Origin: an uncultured Lachnospiraceae bacterium
Lineage (GTDB): Bacteria; Bacillota; Clostridia; Lachnospirales; Lachnospiraceae
Reading direction: 5' to 3'
Assembly (NCBI GenBank): GCA_910588865.1
Contig: CAJUSJ010000013.1
Span: 1 to 63,531, forward strand
Length of the DNA stretch: 63,531 nt
Below are positions 16,734 through 25,090 of the stretch, in pieces. The notes beneath the pieces are model-generated. The model made no database searches. It saw only the letters and a program-made list of their open reading frames with translations, and was not told the DNA's origin. Position 1 is the stretch's first letter. Every line of letters begins with the position of its first letter. The position numbers were made by a program, and so were the translations under genes.

Positions 16734-17270
16734 ATGAATGCAGAGAGAATAGATAGAGAAGAGTTGTTACAGAAAAGCGCCTTGTGGGCCCGGGATCAGG
16801 AATATCTTGAATGTGTGAGAGATATTCTGGACAACGAGATATTCCAGTCCATGGATCAGTTTATTCAGCATGGACATACGACCTGTAAGGATCACTGCGT
16901 TCAGGTCTCCTATATCGCTTATCAAATATGCAGGAACAGAGGGTGGGACAGCCGGTCCGCGGCGCGAGCCGGCTTGCTCCATGACTTGTTTTTATATGAC
17001 TGGCACACCCACGCGAGGGACACAGGGGAGCATTTTCACGGCTTTACTCACCCAAGGGTGGCCATGGAGAACGCCATCCGGTATTTTGACATATCGGAGA
17101 AGGAGCAGAACCTGATCCTTCGGCACATGTGGCCCCTGACCCCGGTGCCGCCCAGATATAAGGAGGGGTATACCATCCTGTACGCTGACAAGATCTGCGG
17201 TCTGGCGGAAGTGGGCGCTCACCTAAAGGCTTGGTTTCTGGTGGCTTTGTGGCCCCGGCAGATGGGGTAG
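16734..17270 (+). CDS. HD-domain phosphohydrolase
   Basis: A 178-residue soluble protein with the HD metal-binding pattern: a first histidine in CKDHCVQVSYIAY (~residue 47), the HD pair in AGLLHDLFLYDWH, a histidine in FTHP, and a late aspartate in YADKICGLAEV. It probably cleaves a nucleotide or phosphoester; the substrate is not clear. It begins 19 bases after glgA. The end (AHLKAWFLVALWPRQMG) is short and unlike the rest, so a late frameshift is possible but cannot be shown. Confidence 0.8.
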   Translation: MNAERIDREELLQKSALWARDQEYLECVRDILDNEIFQSMDQFIQHGHTTCKDHCVQVSYIAYQICRNRGWDSRSAARAGLLHDLFLYDWHTHARDTGEHFHGFTHPRVAMENAIRYFDISEKEQNLILRHMWPLTPVPPRYKEGYTILYADKICGLAEVGAHLKAWFLVALWPRQMG

Positions 17271-17322
17271 CCGCCTTTGGGACTTGGCTTCATACATATT
17301 AAGAGGTTAACAGGAGAGTACT

Positions 17323-17781
17323 ATGGAGATATGGCAGGAACTGCTTGCTAATCAGATACTGATCACCGCTGTTATCGGCTGGGTGGTGGCTCAGGTGCTC
17401 AAGACGATCATTGACTGCGCCCTGAATCACGGATTTTCACCGGAGAGGCTGGTAGGCTCCGGGGGAATGCCCAGTTCCCACTCCTCCACCGTGTGCGCTC
17501 TGGTGGTGTCAAGCGGGATCCGGTGCGGGGTGTCCTCCCCGGAGTTTGCGGTCAGCTTTGTGCTGGCGGCAGTGGTAATGTACGATGCCATTGGTGTGCG
17601 TCAGGAGACAGGCAAGCAGGCTAAACTGCTGAACATGATTCTGGAACAGGACTTTTTTAAGCTGAACAATCGGGAATTCCAGAAAAAACTGAAAGAATTT
17701 GTAGGGCATACTCCCCTCCAGGTGCTGGCGGGAGCTGTCCTTGGAGTGGTCATCGCCCTATTGGTCAATATGGCGTATTAG
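17323..17781 (+). CDS. Divergent PAP2-family membrane protein (DUF212)
   Basis: A 152-residue membrane protein with a distant PAP2/haloperoxidase-type phosphatase fold. Family blocks are GSGGMPSSHSSTVCAL (~residues 45-60), MYDAIGVRQETGKQAK (~85-100) and a late GHTPLQVLAGAVLG. Three or four hydrophobic segments. The likely role is lipid or phosphate-ester turnover at the membrane, but members have not been well studied. AGGAGA precedes the ATG. Confidence 0.88.
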   Translation: MEIWQELLANQILITAVIGWVVAQVLKTIIDCALNHGFSPERLVGSGGMPSSHSSTVCALVVSSGIRCGVSSPEFAVSFVLAAVVMYDAIGVRQETGKQAKLLNMILEQDFFKLNNREFQKKLKEFVGHTPLQVLAGAVLGVVIALLVNMAY

Positions 17782-17819
17782 ATTTAAAATTGAGTTAAAA
17801 AAACGTTAAGATTTTATAC

Positions 17820-17848
17820 TTGTTTTCAGAAAAAGGATATAGTATACT
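17820..17848 (+). promoter_or_regulatory. Promoter before the CmpB-like gene
   Basis: TTGTTT (17820-17825), 17 bases, TATACT (17843-17848). A second possible -10 (TATACT, 17815-17820) with TTGAGT 19 bases upstream overlaps it. Confidence 0.6.
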
Positions 17849-17849
17849 T

Positions 17850-17904
17850 AAACGTGCATTAGTTGAAGGGATATTTAGGGGATTCCGTCAATGTGCACGT
17901 TTTT
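17850..17904 (+). other. Long hairpin with T-run directly at the transcription start region
   Basis: AAACGTGCA (17850-17858) pairs perfectly with TGCACGTTT (17894-17902). Inside, TTGAAGGGAT pairs with ATTCCGTCAA with one mismatch and one wobble. The right arm runs into a T-run. It could be a tiny terminated RNA, an attenuator for the gene at 18026, or a DNA operator, since the expected start (~17855) falls inside the left arm. Confidence 0.5.
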
Positions 17905-18025
17905 ATGTTGATGTTTTGTAGCTGTTCAGCGGATTTATGTCTGTCACACCGGTGGTATGCCATTGTTGCCTGTGTGTGGGCGCTGAGCCGTTATCGTGTT
18001 TCAGGGAATGAGTGATGGAGGAAGT

Positions 18026-18583
18026 ATGAATATTTATTACATGATCAACTGGTTTTTTCTGTGCAGCCTGCTGGGATATCTTCTGGAGTGCGTGGTCCTG
18101 ACCTGGGAGAACCACACGCCTGTGCTCAACAGGGGATTCGGCCACGGGCCTTTCTGCATCATCTACGGTTTTGGAGCCCTGGGCGCTAACCTATTGTTAA
18201 GCCCTCTGGCAGGTAATACGGTGAGGCTTTACCTGGCAGCCATGATTATGGCGACCATGATGGAGCTGGTGACAGCCAGGGCCATGATCCGGCTGTTTGG
18301 AAGCTTTTGGTGGGACTACAGCAAGAAGAAATTTAATTATAAGGGCATTATCTGCCTGGAGAGCAGCCTTGGGTGGGGACTTCTGGGAATCATTTACTTC
18401 CGGTTCCTCAACGGCTTTCTCATGAATGTGGCAGGATTTGTTCCTGAGAGATTTGAGAAGAGGATGGCTGTAACTCTTGTGCTGTTCTATCTGACGGATT
18501 TCATCTATTGTCTCCGGGTTCAGATACGGCAGAGGGGAGAAGAGCAGGAGCCTATGATAGGGAGATTGAACGTTCGTCCATAG
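18026..18583 (+). CDS. CmpB-family membrane protein (putative ABC transporter permease, DUF1113-like)
   Basis: A 185-residue membrane protein with about five hydrophobic helices. The start (MNIYYMINWFFLCSLLGYLLE) and the block NRGFGHGPFCIIYGFGAL are characteristic of the family annotated as putative ABC permease CmpB. No ATPase is encoded beside it. Start ATG 18026 has GGAGG four bases upstream; a GTG and another ATG lie in frame before it. The last codons form the left arm of the terminator at 18569-18608. Confidence 0.82.
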   Translation: MNIYYMINWFFLCSLLGYLLECVVLTWENHTPVLNRGFGHGPFCIIYGFGALGANLLLSPLAGNTVRLYLAAMIMATMMELVTARAMIRLFGSFWWDYSKKKFNYKGIICLESSLGWGLLGIIYFRFLNGFLMNVAGFVPERFEKRMAVTLVLFYLTDFIYCLRVQIRQRGEEQEPMIGRLNVRP

Positions 18584-18608
18584 CGGGAGCTTTGGACGGA
18601 CGTTTTTT
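18569..18608 (+). terminator. Terminator overlapping the end of the CmpB-like gene
   Basis: AACGTTCGTCC pairs with GGACGGACGTT (one G-T wobble) and runs into seven T. The left arm encodes the last residues of the gene. Repeat copy A begins directly after the T-run. Confidence 0.9.
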
Positions 18609-18610
18609 TA

Positions 18611-18698
18611 TGTACACGGGGCGGAAAGGAAATGTGGCCGTTCGCGCGGCCCCGCCCCGGCACGGCGAGTAGGGGGAAGGGCTGCCCCTACTTGATCC
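18611..18698 (+). repeat. Dispersed terminator-linked repeat, copy A
   Basis: An ~88 bp element starting GTACACGGGGCGGAAAGG and ending CCCCTACTTGATCC. It can fold into two hairpins: GGGGCGG with CCGCCCC enclosing GGCCG/CGGCC, and GTAGGGG with CCCCTAC. Related copies lie at 23573, 28331 and (reversed) 45078. Confidence 0.85.
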
Positions 18699-18844
18699 AT
18701 AACCAGTTTCCGCGGGTGCGTGTGGACAGGAACAAGATCCCCTGGCCATGGATTTTTGAGAACGGAAAATCATTGAATAATTCAGGCGGATATCGTAAAA
18801 TAGGATTAGTTTAAAATTGAGAATTAAAAGAAATGAGGATTGAT

Positions 18845-19528
18845 ATGAAAGACATAACGATCATCCTGGCCTCCAATTCCCCCAGACGGCGGGAACTGCT
18901 GCGCCAGATCGGGGTGGAGCCGGAGATCCGGCCAAGCAAGGTAGAGGAGCGGGTCACAGCTCAGGTGCCGGAGAAGGTTGTGATGGAGCTGTCCCTGCAG
19001 AAGGCGGAGGACGTAGCGGCCGGGGCACCGGCCGGAACCCTGATTGTGGGGGCGGACACGGTGGTGGCTGTCGACGGAAGGATCCTGGGAAAGCCGAAAA
19101 GCCATGAGGAGGCCGCGGATATGATCCGGATGATCCAGGGTCGGGCTCACCAGGTGTACACGGGGGTGACCATGATCCGCAAGGAGGAGACAGGCAGCAG
19201 GGGCAGGTCCTTCGCGGAGAAGACGGATGTTTTAGTGTACCCCATGACCGAGGAGGAGATAAAAGCTTACGCGGATTTAGACGAACCCATGGACAAGGCC
19301 GGGGCCTACGGGATCCAGGGGAGATTCGCGGCTTATATAGAAGGGATCCGCGGTGATTATAACAATGTGGTGGGACTTCCGGTAGGAAGGGTTTATCAGG
19401 AGTGGAAAAATATGATGGAGGATCAGGAGGAAGGCAAACCCGTAAGCGTTTCTAGAATGCCTTCCGACGACCCGGCAGGTGACGCGGGGCGCCGCGTGCC
19501 GCTACCGAAAAAGGAGGAGGAAGAGTGA
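18845..19528 (+). CDS. maf: Maf-family nucleoside triphosphate pyrophosphatase
   Basis: A house-cleaning enzyme that hydrolyses non-canonical or excess nucleotides (dTTP/UTP type) to the monophosphate. The 227-residue protein opens with the Maf signature LASNSPRRRELL and has GADTVVAVDGRILGKPKS and the YGIQGRFAAYIEGIRGDYNN block near the end of the core. About 35 residues at the C-terminus (after YQEWKNMM) are charged and extra to the usual ~190-residue family length. ATG 18845 (GAGGA five bases upstream) is preferred to ATG 18833. The next gene's ribosome site lies inside its end. Confidence 0.93.
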   Translation: MKDITIILASNSPRRRELLRQIGVEPEIRPSKVEERVTAQVPEKVVMELSLQKAEDVAAGAPAGTLIVGADTVVAVDGRILGKPKSHEEAADMIRMIQGRAHQVYTGVTMIRKEETGSRGRSFAEKTDVLVYPMTEEEIKAYADLDEPMDKAGAYGIQGRFAAYIEGIRGDYNNVVGLPVGRVYQEWKNMMEDQEEGKPVSVSRMPSDDPAGDAGRRVPLPKKEEEE

Positions 19529-19529
19529 G

Positions 19530-20318
19530 ATGATCAAGCTGATAGCCAGCGATATAGACGGCACCTTGGTAAAAGACGGGGAACATGAGCTGAACCCGGA
19601 ATTTTTTGACGTGATCTTGAAGCTCAGAGAGAAAGGAATTCAGTTTGCCGCTGCCAGCGGGCGGCAGTGGGCAAGCATAGAGACCATCTTTGAGCCCATC
19701 AAGGAGAAGGTGTTTTATTTAGCGGATAACGGGGCCTATGTGGGCTGTCACGGGAGAAATCTGTTTTTAAACACCATAGAAAGAGAGACTGCCCTGGAGA
19801 TGGTGGAGGCCATCCGGCAGACCCCGGGGCTGGAGGTCTTAATGGGAGGCCCCGACGTGGTGTACGTGGACAGCCACAATCAGGAATACATCAGCCTGCT
19901 GAGAGACGGATATCGGTTCCGCACGGTGGAGGTGGAGGATGTGGCCAAGGTTGAGGACCAGATCATCAAAGTCTCGGCTTACAAAACCTCCGGGATCCAG
20001 GCGGCCACAAAAGATCTGACGGTAAGATTCGCGGATCGGTTAAAGATCATGATCTCGGGGGACATGTGGCTGGACTGCATGGCTCCGGGGGTGTGCAAAG
20101 GCCAGGCTATCCAGGTTCTTCAGGAGAATCTGGGCATCAGGCCCGAGGAAACCATGGCCTTTGGGGACCAGCTCAATGATATTGAGATGCTGGAGAACGC
20201 GTATTACAGCTTTGCCGTGGGCAATGCCAGGGAGGAGGCCAAGAGGGCAGCCAGGTTCCAGGCAGACAGCAATGTGAATTATGGTGTCTTGAAGGTCTTA
20301 AAACTTCTGCTGCGGTGA
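19530..20318 (+). CDS. Cof-type HAD-superfamily hydrolase
   Basis: A 262-residue soluble phosphatase of the Cof/YidA group, acting on sugar phosphates or similar small molecules. HAD motif I is IASDIDGTLV (nucleophile D9), motif II AASGRQWASI, and the C-terminal GDQLNDIEMLENAYYSFAVGNA carries motif IV. The Cof cap has KGQAIQVL before motif IV. Start ATG 19530 is nine bases after AAGGAGGAGG and one base after the Maf stop; an open frame begins upstream but out of family. Confidence 0.92.
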   Translation: MIKLIASDIDGTLVKDGEHELNPEFFDVILKLREKGIQFAAASGRQWASIETIFEPIKEKVFYLADNGAYVGCHGRNLFLNTIERETALEMVEAIRQTPGLEVLMGGPDVVYVDSHNQEYISLLRDGYRFRTVEVEDVAKVEDQIIKVSAYKTSGIQAATKDLTVRFADRLKIMISGDMWLDCMAPGVCKGQAIQVLQENLGIRPEETMAFGDQLNDIEMLENAYYSFAVGNAREEAKRAARFQADSNVNYGVLKVLKLLLR

Positions 20319-20337
20319 CGGAAAGGAAGCTTTTTTG

Positions 20338-21321
20338 ATGAGATGGAAAAGAACAGCCCGGAAAAAAAGGTGGAGGGCTTTGTGTGCCGTTGGGGCAGTG
20401 ACGCTCTTTCTTATATCAGCCGGCTGCGCCATGCCCACTCCCGGTGAGCCGGAAGTGCCGGAGCCGGTCAGTTACACAAAAGCGCAGATCATGATCATAG
20501 CCACTACGGAGAGAAACCGGTATGAACAGGTCTACACAGACCGGATCTGGGATGCGGTTATGGAGAACGGGGAGACCTTTGAGGAATATCTTCTGGACGA
20601 GATCCGGGTTTTTATGGAAAATCTAAAGACCATGACCCTGCTGGCCCAGGACCGGGGGATCACCCTCAGCAGCGGCGAACAGGACAAGGTCAGGAGGCTG
20701 GCCAGAAACTACTATTCAGGATTGTCCAGGGCTGAGATTGAGTACATGGGGATCACGGAGGAAGATGTGGCCATTGTGTATCAGGATTACTACACAGCCA
20801 ACAAGGTGGTGGAGGAGCTGACAGCGGGCGTTGACCTGGAGGTCAGTGACAGTGAGGCGAAGGTCATCAGTATCCGCCGGGTCTGTCTGCCGGACCGGGA
20901 GACCGCGGAGGCTCTGCGGGGACGGCTTTTAGAGGAGGGCAGCGATTTTGGTGCTGAGGCCAGGAGTGTGACAGGGTCCACCCCGCCGGAGGAGAAGATC
21001 TGGAGGGGGGAAGAGCCTGCCCTTCTTGAGGAGGCGGCATTTTCCCTTGCTTCCGGGGAGATCAGCCAGGTGATTCAGCTTGAGGATGGATTTTACCTTG
21101 TCCAGTGCGTCAGCGACTATGAGATGGATGCCACGAGAGAGAGGAAAACACAGATTTATAAAGAGCGGAAGAATTGGGCGTTTCAGCAGATCTACGGGCA
21201 GTTTCAGACAGAACACAAGGTATCCATCCCGGATGAGGTGTGGTCTGAGATCAGTTTTGAGGGAGGGGAGGAGTCTGTGACATCTGATTTCTTCTCTCTG
21301 TATCAGGAGGAGTTTGGATGA
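20338..21321 (+). CDS. Peptidyl-prolyl isomerase lipoprotein (PpiC/PrsA-like)
   Basis: A 327-residue extracytoplasmic folding factor. The basic start and hydrophobic stretch end in lipobox ISAGC (Cys30). A SurA-N-like helical region (~residues 45-160) is followed by a parvulin-type domain (~165-270; ISIRRVCLPDRETAEALRGR, FSLASGEISQVIQLEDGFYL). It likely aids folding of secreted proteins. GGAAAGG lies before ATG 20338; a TTG directly before it is less likely. It overlaps the next gene by four bases (ATGA). Confidence 0.87.
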   Translation: MRWKRTARKKRWRALCAVGAVTLFLISAGCAMPTPGEPEVPEPVSYTKAQIMIIATTERNRYEQVYTDRIWDAVMENGETFEEYLLDEIRVFMENLKTMTLLAQDRGITLSSGEQDKVRRLARNYYSGLSRAEIEYMGITEEDVAIVYQDYYTANKVVEELTAGVDLEVSDSEAKVISIRRVCLPDRETAEALRGRLLEEGSDFGAEARSVTGSTPPEEKIWRGEEPALLEEAAFSLASGEISQVIQLEDGFYLVQCVSDYEMDATRERKTQIYKERKNWAFQQIYGQFQTEHKVSIPDEVWSEISFEGGEESVTSDFFSLYQEEFG

Positions 21322-21815
21322 TAGCGTTAAAAGTGGAGGATATCAGGCAGTTTACCTCCTGCCTGTTTGTCGGGAATATGTTTGACCGTTTTCTTGTGAG
21401 GGAGGCGGAGGTGGTGACATTCAATACTTTTCATATTGATGGAAAGGTCAGGAAAGACTACTATACAGAGGAGGAGATGGAGGAAAAGCGTATCGGAGAG
21501 TTTTCCTCGTGGGAGGCGGTAAAGCCAATCTGCTATACCCTGATCAAAGGAAAAAAGCTTCCGGGGAGCTTTCGGATGGTGTTTCAGTTAGGACCCGGGC
21601 AGACAGAAAATTTTTTAGCCAACAGGCAGCTCTCTATCCGTACGGAGCAGATAAGCGGTTTGTACGTCAATGTGCGGTATGAGGATGGAAATCTCTACTG
21701 TGTCACAGGAACCTCTGTAACATTTTTTACTTTGGACAAGACCCTGGAAAATGAGTGGGATGAGGCGGTTAAGGAATTTTTAAGGAAAAATAAGATTCCC
21801 TGTATTGTGGAATAA
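21318..21815 (+). CDS. DUF5721-like protein
   Basis: A 165-residue soluble protein. The opening (MIALKVEDIRQFTSCLFVGN) followed by FDRFLVREAEVVTFNTFHIDG matches my recollection of DUF5721, a Lachnospiraceae family of unknown function. No membrane segment or catalytic motif is visible. It is translationally coupled to the PpiC lipoprotein gene (ATGA overlap) and stands 21 bases before tdk. Confidence 0.7.
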   Translation: MIALKVEDIRQFTSCLFVGNMFDRFLVREAEVVTFNTFHIDGKVRKDYYTEEEMEEKRIGEFSSWEAVKPICYTLIKGKKLPGSFRMVFQLGPGQTENFLANRQLSIRTEQISGLYVNVRYEDGNLYCVTGTSVTFFTLDKTLENEWDEAVKEFLRKNKIPCIVE

Positions 21816-21836
21816 AGGAAAAGGCAGGAGGAGATT

Positions 21837-22403
21837 GTGGCAAAATTATATTTCAGGTACGGGGCCATGGGAAGCTCCAAGACAGCCAACGCTTTGATGG
21901 TGGAATACAATTACATGGAGAGGGGGAAGAGGGCCCTTCTGGTGAAGCCCCGCCTGGACTCCAGGGATGGCGACTATGTGATCCGCTCCCGTATAGGGCT
22001 GGAAAAAGAGGGAATTCTTTTGGAAACCCTGGTGGAGATGAAGGATGAGGAGATCAAAGCCTGGGACTGTGTCATTGTGGACGAGGCCCAGTTTGCCACA
22101 AAGTCCCAGGTGGAATTTCTGGTACACATTGTGGATGAGCTTGGCGTCTCCGTCATCTGCTATGGCCTGCGGACCGATTTTCGGAGAGAGTTTTTTGAGG
22201 GAAGCTTGTGGCTTATGGCCTGGGCGGACAAGATCGAGGAGATCAAAACCGTGTGCTGGTGCGGGAAAGCGGCCACCTGCAACGCGAGGATCGGGGAAGA
22301 CGGGAATATGATCCGGGATGGGGAGCAGATCGTCATGGGCGGCAATGACAAGTACACGGCATTGTGCCGGAAGCATCACAGGGAGGGGAAGCTGAGGCCA
22401 TGA
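21837..22403 (+). CDS. tdk: Thymidine kinase
   Basis: Phosphorylates thymidine to dTMP with ATP in the salvage pathway (type II TK). The 188-residue protein has the P-loop GAMGSSKT at residues 9-16, the VDEAQF block (Walker B-like) near 82, YGLRTDFRREFFEGS, and a zinc-binding Cys pair C-W-C with later cysteines (CWCGKAATC, ~140). The start is GTG with AGGAGGAGATT upstream. It ends in a four-base overlap with the next gene. Confidence 0.95.
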   Translation: MAKLYFRYGAMGSSKTANALMVEYNYMERGKRALLVKPRLDSRDGDYVIRSRIGLEKEGILLETLVEMKDEEIKAWDCVIVDEAQFATKSQVEFLVHIVDELGVSVICYGLRTDFRREFFEGSLWLMAWADKIEEIKTVCWCGKAATCNARIGEDGNMIRDGEQIVMGGNDKYTALCRKHHREGKLRP

Positions 22404-23533
22404 CCAGAACCCGGGTTTACCAGGCAGGCGGGCTGTTTTGCGGAGTGCTCTGCGTGTGGAACTACATCCTGATCCTTAAAGAGGACACCCTGTATCAGAC
22501 CCTTACCCCCTGGGTGATCCATCCGCCATGGCTGATCTATGGGATCCGGCTGGCCTGTGTGACCGCGGTGGGGATCTTGCTGTCAGCGGCCTTAAGAAGC
22601 GAGGGCAGGAAGAAGCATACTTGTTTTTCTATTTTCACGGCACTGATGGTTGTGATCTATGCCGTGATCATGGAAGCCATGACCTACAACCTTTCCTATC
22701 AAATGCAGAGCCTGTCTGTCTCTTTGTGGCCTTTTGCCACCTATGGGGCAGCTTATCAGACAAGACAGTGGATAAAAAACACATGTGAGAAAAAAGACCT
22801 GCCAGGCGGGTGCGGCTATTTTCTGGCAATTCTGATGTCGGTCTGGTTTCTGGAAACCAAGATGGTCCGGTGGGGAGTTTTAGGAAGGGATCCTTTGGAG
22901 ATCCTGTATCTGCTGGGCATGGGGGCTGTATCCTGGAAAATGACCGAAACTGAAGAAAAATCCCAGGATTCCGGCAAGGCCATGGCAGCCATCCTGTTTA
23001 TGTGCGGATTGGCTTTTCTGGCGGCCTTGTTTGCCAGTGACAGGGTAGGAGAAATACTGGAGAGCCTTAAAAATCCCATCACATCTGTAACCGGGAACAA
23101 GGATGGGATCAACTGGCTGGGATACAGGAAAGAGGTGTTTATGGGAGCCTGGAGAGGGGATCTTTCCGTGATGGAAGAGCCTTATATGGGCAAGCTTTCC
23201 CGCGGTTGTCCCCTGGCCTGGATCAGCTACGCGAAAGGACCTGTGGCCATGCTTCTGGTTCTGGCCCTGGAAACCGGTCTGCTGTACTGTGTGGTTTCTC
23301 TCGCGAAGAAGCAGATGGAAGGAGATCCATGGCAGGTCCTGCCGGGGATCCTGGCGGCGGCCCTGATCAGCAGGGCTGTGCTGGGGCTGGCGGCAGATCT
23401 GTTTTTGATAACATCGTCAGAGATGGGGGTTCTGCTTCTGAAAAATCCAGGGGATATCATCGCGGTTGTGTATCTCACAGCCTGGCCGCTGATGGAGAAA
23501 AAAGCTATGGGAAGGCCGCGAAAGGGTGCCTGA
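22400..23533 (+). CDS. Polytopic membrane protein of unknown function
   Basis: A 377-residue protein with about nine or ten hydrophobic segments. I do not recognise a family with confidence; the late block (GKLSRGCPLAWISYAKGPVAMLLVLALETGLLYCVV) is faintly like the FtsW/RodA C-terminal half, but the key prolines and glycines of that family are not there. ATG 22400 overlaps the tdk stop by four bases. A weak hairpin and repeat copy B follow. Confidence 0.7.
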   Translation: MTRTRVYQAGGLFCGVLCVWNYILILKEDTLYQTLTPWVIHPPWLIYGIRLACVTAVGILLSAALRSEGRKKHTCFSIFTALMVVIYAVIMEAMTYNLSYQMQSLSVSLWPFATYGAAYQTRQWIKNTCEKKDLPGGCGYFLAILMSVWFLETKMVRWGVLGRDPLEILYLLGMGAVSWKMTETEEKSQDSGKAMAAILFMCGLAFLAALFASDRVGEILESLKNPITSVTGNKDGINWLGYRKEVFMGAWRGDLSVMEEPYMGKLSRGCPLAWISYAKGPVAMLLVLALETGLLYCVVSLAKKQMEGDPWQVLPGILAAALISRAVLGLAADLFLITSSEMGVLLLKNPGDIIAVVYLTAWPLMEKKAMGRPRKGA

Positions 23534-23536
23534 AAA

Positions 23537-23569
23537 CCAGGGCTTTCGGGGATTTCCCGGGAGCCCTTT
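23537..23569 (+). terminator. Terminator-like hairpin before repeat copy B
   Basis: AGGGCT (23539-23544) pairs with AGCCCT (23562-23567), with a weak inner CGGGG/CCCGG pairing; only three T follow. A related sequence occurs at 25447-25480 inside the truncated Uma2 gene. Confidence 0.5.
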
Positions 23570-23572
23570 GAC

Positions 23573-23654
23573 GTACACGGGGCGGAAAGGAAATGTGGCC
23601 GTTTGCGCGGCCCCGCACGGCGAGTAGGTGGGGAGACCTCCCCTACTCGATTGG
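23573..23654 (+). repeat. Dispersed terminator-linked repeat, copy B
   Basis: Starts GTACACGGGGCGGAAAGG like copy A. The first hairpin is shortened, the second is strong (CGAGTAGG with CCTACTCG). It lies four bases after the terminator-like hairpin. Confidence 0.82.
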
Positions 23655-23799
23655 AAACAATATTTTATCTGAGGCTTACCGCAAAAGAGATCAGGGGGGT
23701 ACGGGAGAATATCCACAAGACCCGTCTGGGGGCCTGGACAGCCCGATGGCCGGATTTAAGCGCCGCCCTGGTGGGGAATGGAGGCCCAATGGGAGCGGA

Positions 23800-24357
23800 T
23801 CACAGTTCCAGCTCTGTAAAGTCAATCCACAGATCATCGTAGATATTGACCTTTATTTTGTCCTGGAGGGTGTAAGCTGTGGTTTCAAACCGCGTTTCTT
23901 CCAGATAGTATACATAAATAGATTTTTTGTCGGGATTGACAATCCAGTACTCCCTCACTCCAGAGTCAGCATACAAGTTCAGCTTGCGGATATAGTCATG
24001 GCTGGAATTGCTGGGAGAGGTAATCTCCACTATCCAGTCAGGAGCCCCCGTGCAGCCCCGATCTGTCAGCTTTTCAGGGTCACATATCACGCTGATGTCC
24101 GGCTCCACCACTGTCTTGTTATTGTCTTTAAAGAGTTTGACAGCAAAGGGGGCCGGGTAGACTTCACAGGAACCATCTTTGGAACGAATATAGTTTCCAA
24201 TCTCCAGGTGAAGAAAAGACAGTATCTTTTGGTGTATCCTGCTGGGAGCTGACATGTAATAGATCTGGCCGCCGATCAGTTCGGCCCTAACATTTTCCGG
24301 CAGATTGTAATAGTCCTCCTCTGTATAGATGTTTGTGTAATCCAATGCTTCTGACAT
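23800..24357 (-). CDS. Uma2-family (DUF820) restriction-endonuclease-like protein, copy 1
   Basis: A 185-residue protein of the Uma2 group with a PD-(D/E)xK nuclease-like fold. Key features are RAELIGGQIYYMSAP (~residues 23-37), VEPDISVI, DWIVEITSPSNSS and VREYWIVNP. The start MSEALDY follows AGGAGAATACC; an upstream in-frame ATG is not used. It shares the last 17 residues exactly with copy 2 (VNIYDDLWIDFTELEL). Upstream lies the remnant of a ribbon-helix-helix gene. Function of single-domain Uma2 proteins is not established. Confidence 0.85.
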   Translation of the reverse strand: MSEALDYTNIYTEEDYYNLPENVRAELIGGQIYYMSAPSRIHQKILSFLHLEIGNYIRSKDGSCEVYPAPFAVKLFKDNNKTVVEPDISVICDPEKLTDRGCTGAPDWIVEITSPSNSSHDYIRKLNLYADSGVREYWIVNPDKKSIYVYYLEETRFETTAYTLQDKIKVNIYDDLWIDFTELEL

Positions 24358-24379
24358 GGTATTCTCCTTTCCTGGGTGG

Positions 24380-24489
24380 TTATGGGGATTTGGAGGCAAC
24401 AAGGGGAAGGTTGTCCCGGTCCATGGTTTTATTTACACTTTCGTCCTATCGCGCGGCATGTTTTTCAATATTTCTTTATGTCCTTTTGG
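24380..24489 (-). pseudogene. Remnant of a ribbon-helix-helix gene (C-terminal part)
   Basis: Reading leftward, one frame gives PKGHKEILKN, matching PKGKKDILKA of the intact gene at 25091-25321. After a frame change and deletion, DRDNLPLVASKSP and a stop match its end (ERDNLPPVASKSP). It sits just upstream of Uma2 copy 1, as the intact gene does with copy 2, so the pair was duplicated and this member decayed. Confidence 0.75.
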
Positions 24490-24518
24490 AAAAGCCCCAG
24501 AGGCCCTATGGGGGCGGA

Positions 24519-25070
24519 TCACAGTTCCAGCTCTGTAAAGTCAATCCACAGATCATCGTAGATGTTGACCTTGATTGTAGAGTCAAAGGAATATTGGATG
24601 TTGAGTATATTTCCCTCAAAATAGTTAACAGTTACCATTTTCCGGCGCGGATCCACAATCCAATATTCCCGAACGCCATAATTGTTATAATAATACAGTT
24701 TACGAATGTAATCATCTGCCGGATTGCTGGGGGAAATGATCTCAATGATAAAATCGGGAGCCCCATCGCAACGCTTCCCGTCAAGTTTATCCTTATTACA
24801 GACAATCATAATATCCGGTTGGACGATCGTAAGCGGATGGTCAGAAAGCTTTACATCAAATGGAGCTGGGAACACCTGGCAGCTGCCGCCTTTTTTCTTG
24901 AGATAGGAACGAATAGCGACAAGCAGTTCTGTGAGAATCGTCTGATGCTCTTGTGATGGGCTGGCCATATAATAAATCTGGCTCTCAAATACTTCCGCTC
25001 TTATATCTTCCGGGAGATTTTCATATTGTTCTAAGGTAATGATTTCCGGCTGTACTTGCAGTGCTGACAT
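24519..25070 (-). CDS. Uma2-family (DUF820) restriction-endonuclease-like protein, copy 2
   Basis: A 183-residue paralogue of the gene at 23800. It keeps RAEVFESQIYYMASPS, VQPDIMIVCN, DFIIEIISPSNPADDYIRK and VREYWIVDP, so the nuclease-like core seems intact. The start MSALQVQ follows AGGAGAATACC. The ribbon-helix-helix gene ends 20 bases upstream, giving a two-gene unit like a toxin-antitoxin or regulator-effector pair. Confidence 0.85.
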   Translation of the reverse strand: MSALQVQPEIITLEQYENLPEDIRAEVFESQIYYMASPSQEHQTILTELLVAIRSYLKKKGGSCQVFPAPFDVKLSDHPLTIVQPDIMIVCNKDKLDGKRCDGAPDFIIEIISPSNPADDYIRKLYYYNNYGVREYWIVDPRRKMVTVNYFEGNILNIQYSFDSTIKVNIYDDLWIDFTELEL

Positions 25071-25090
25071 GGTATTCTCCTTTCCTGGGG

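Noticed and set aside
16734..17270. Frameshift near the end of the HD-domain gene
   Set aside because: The odd last 17 residues raised suspicion, but no continuing homology could be traced in the other frames.
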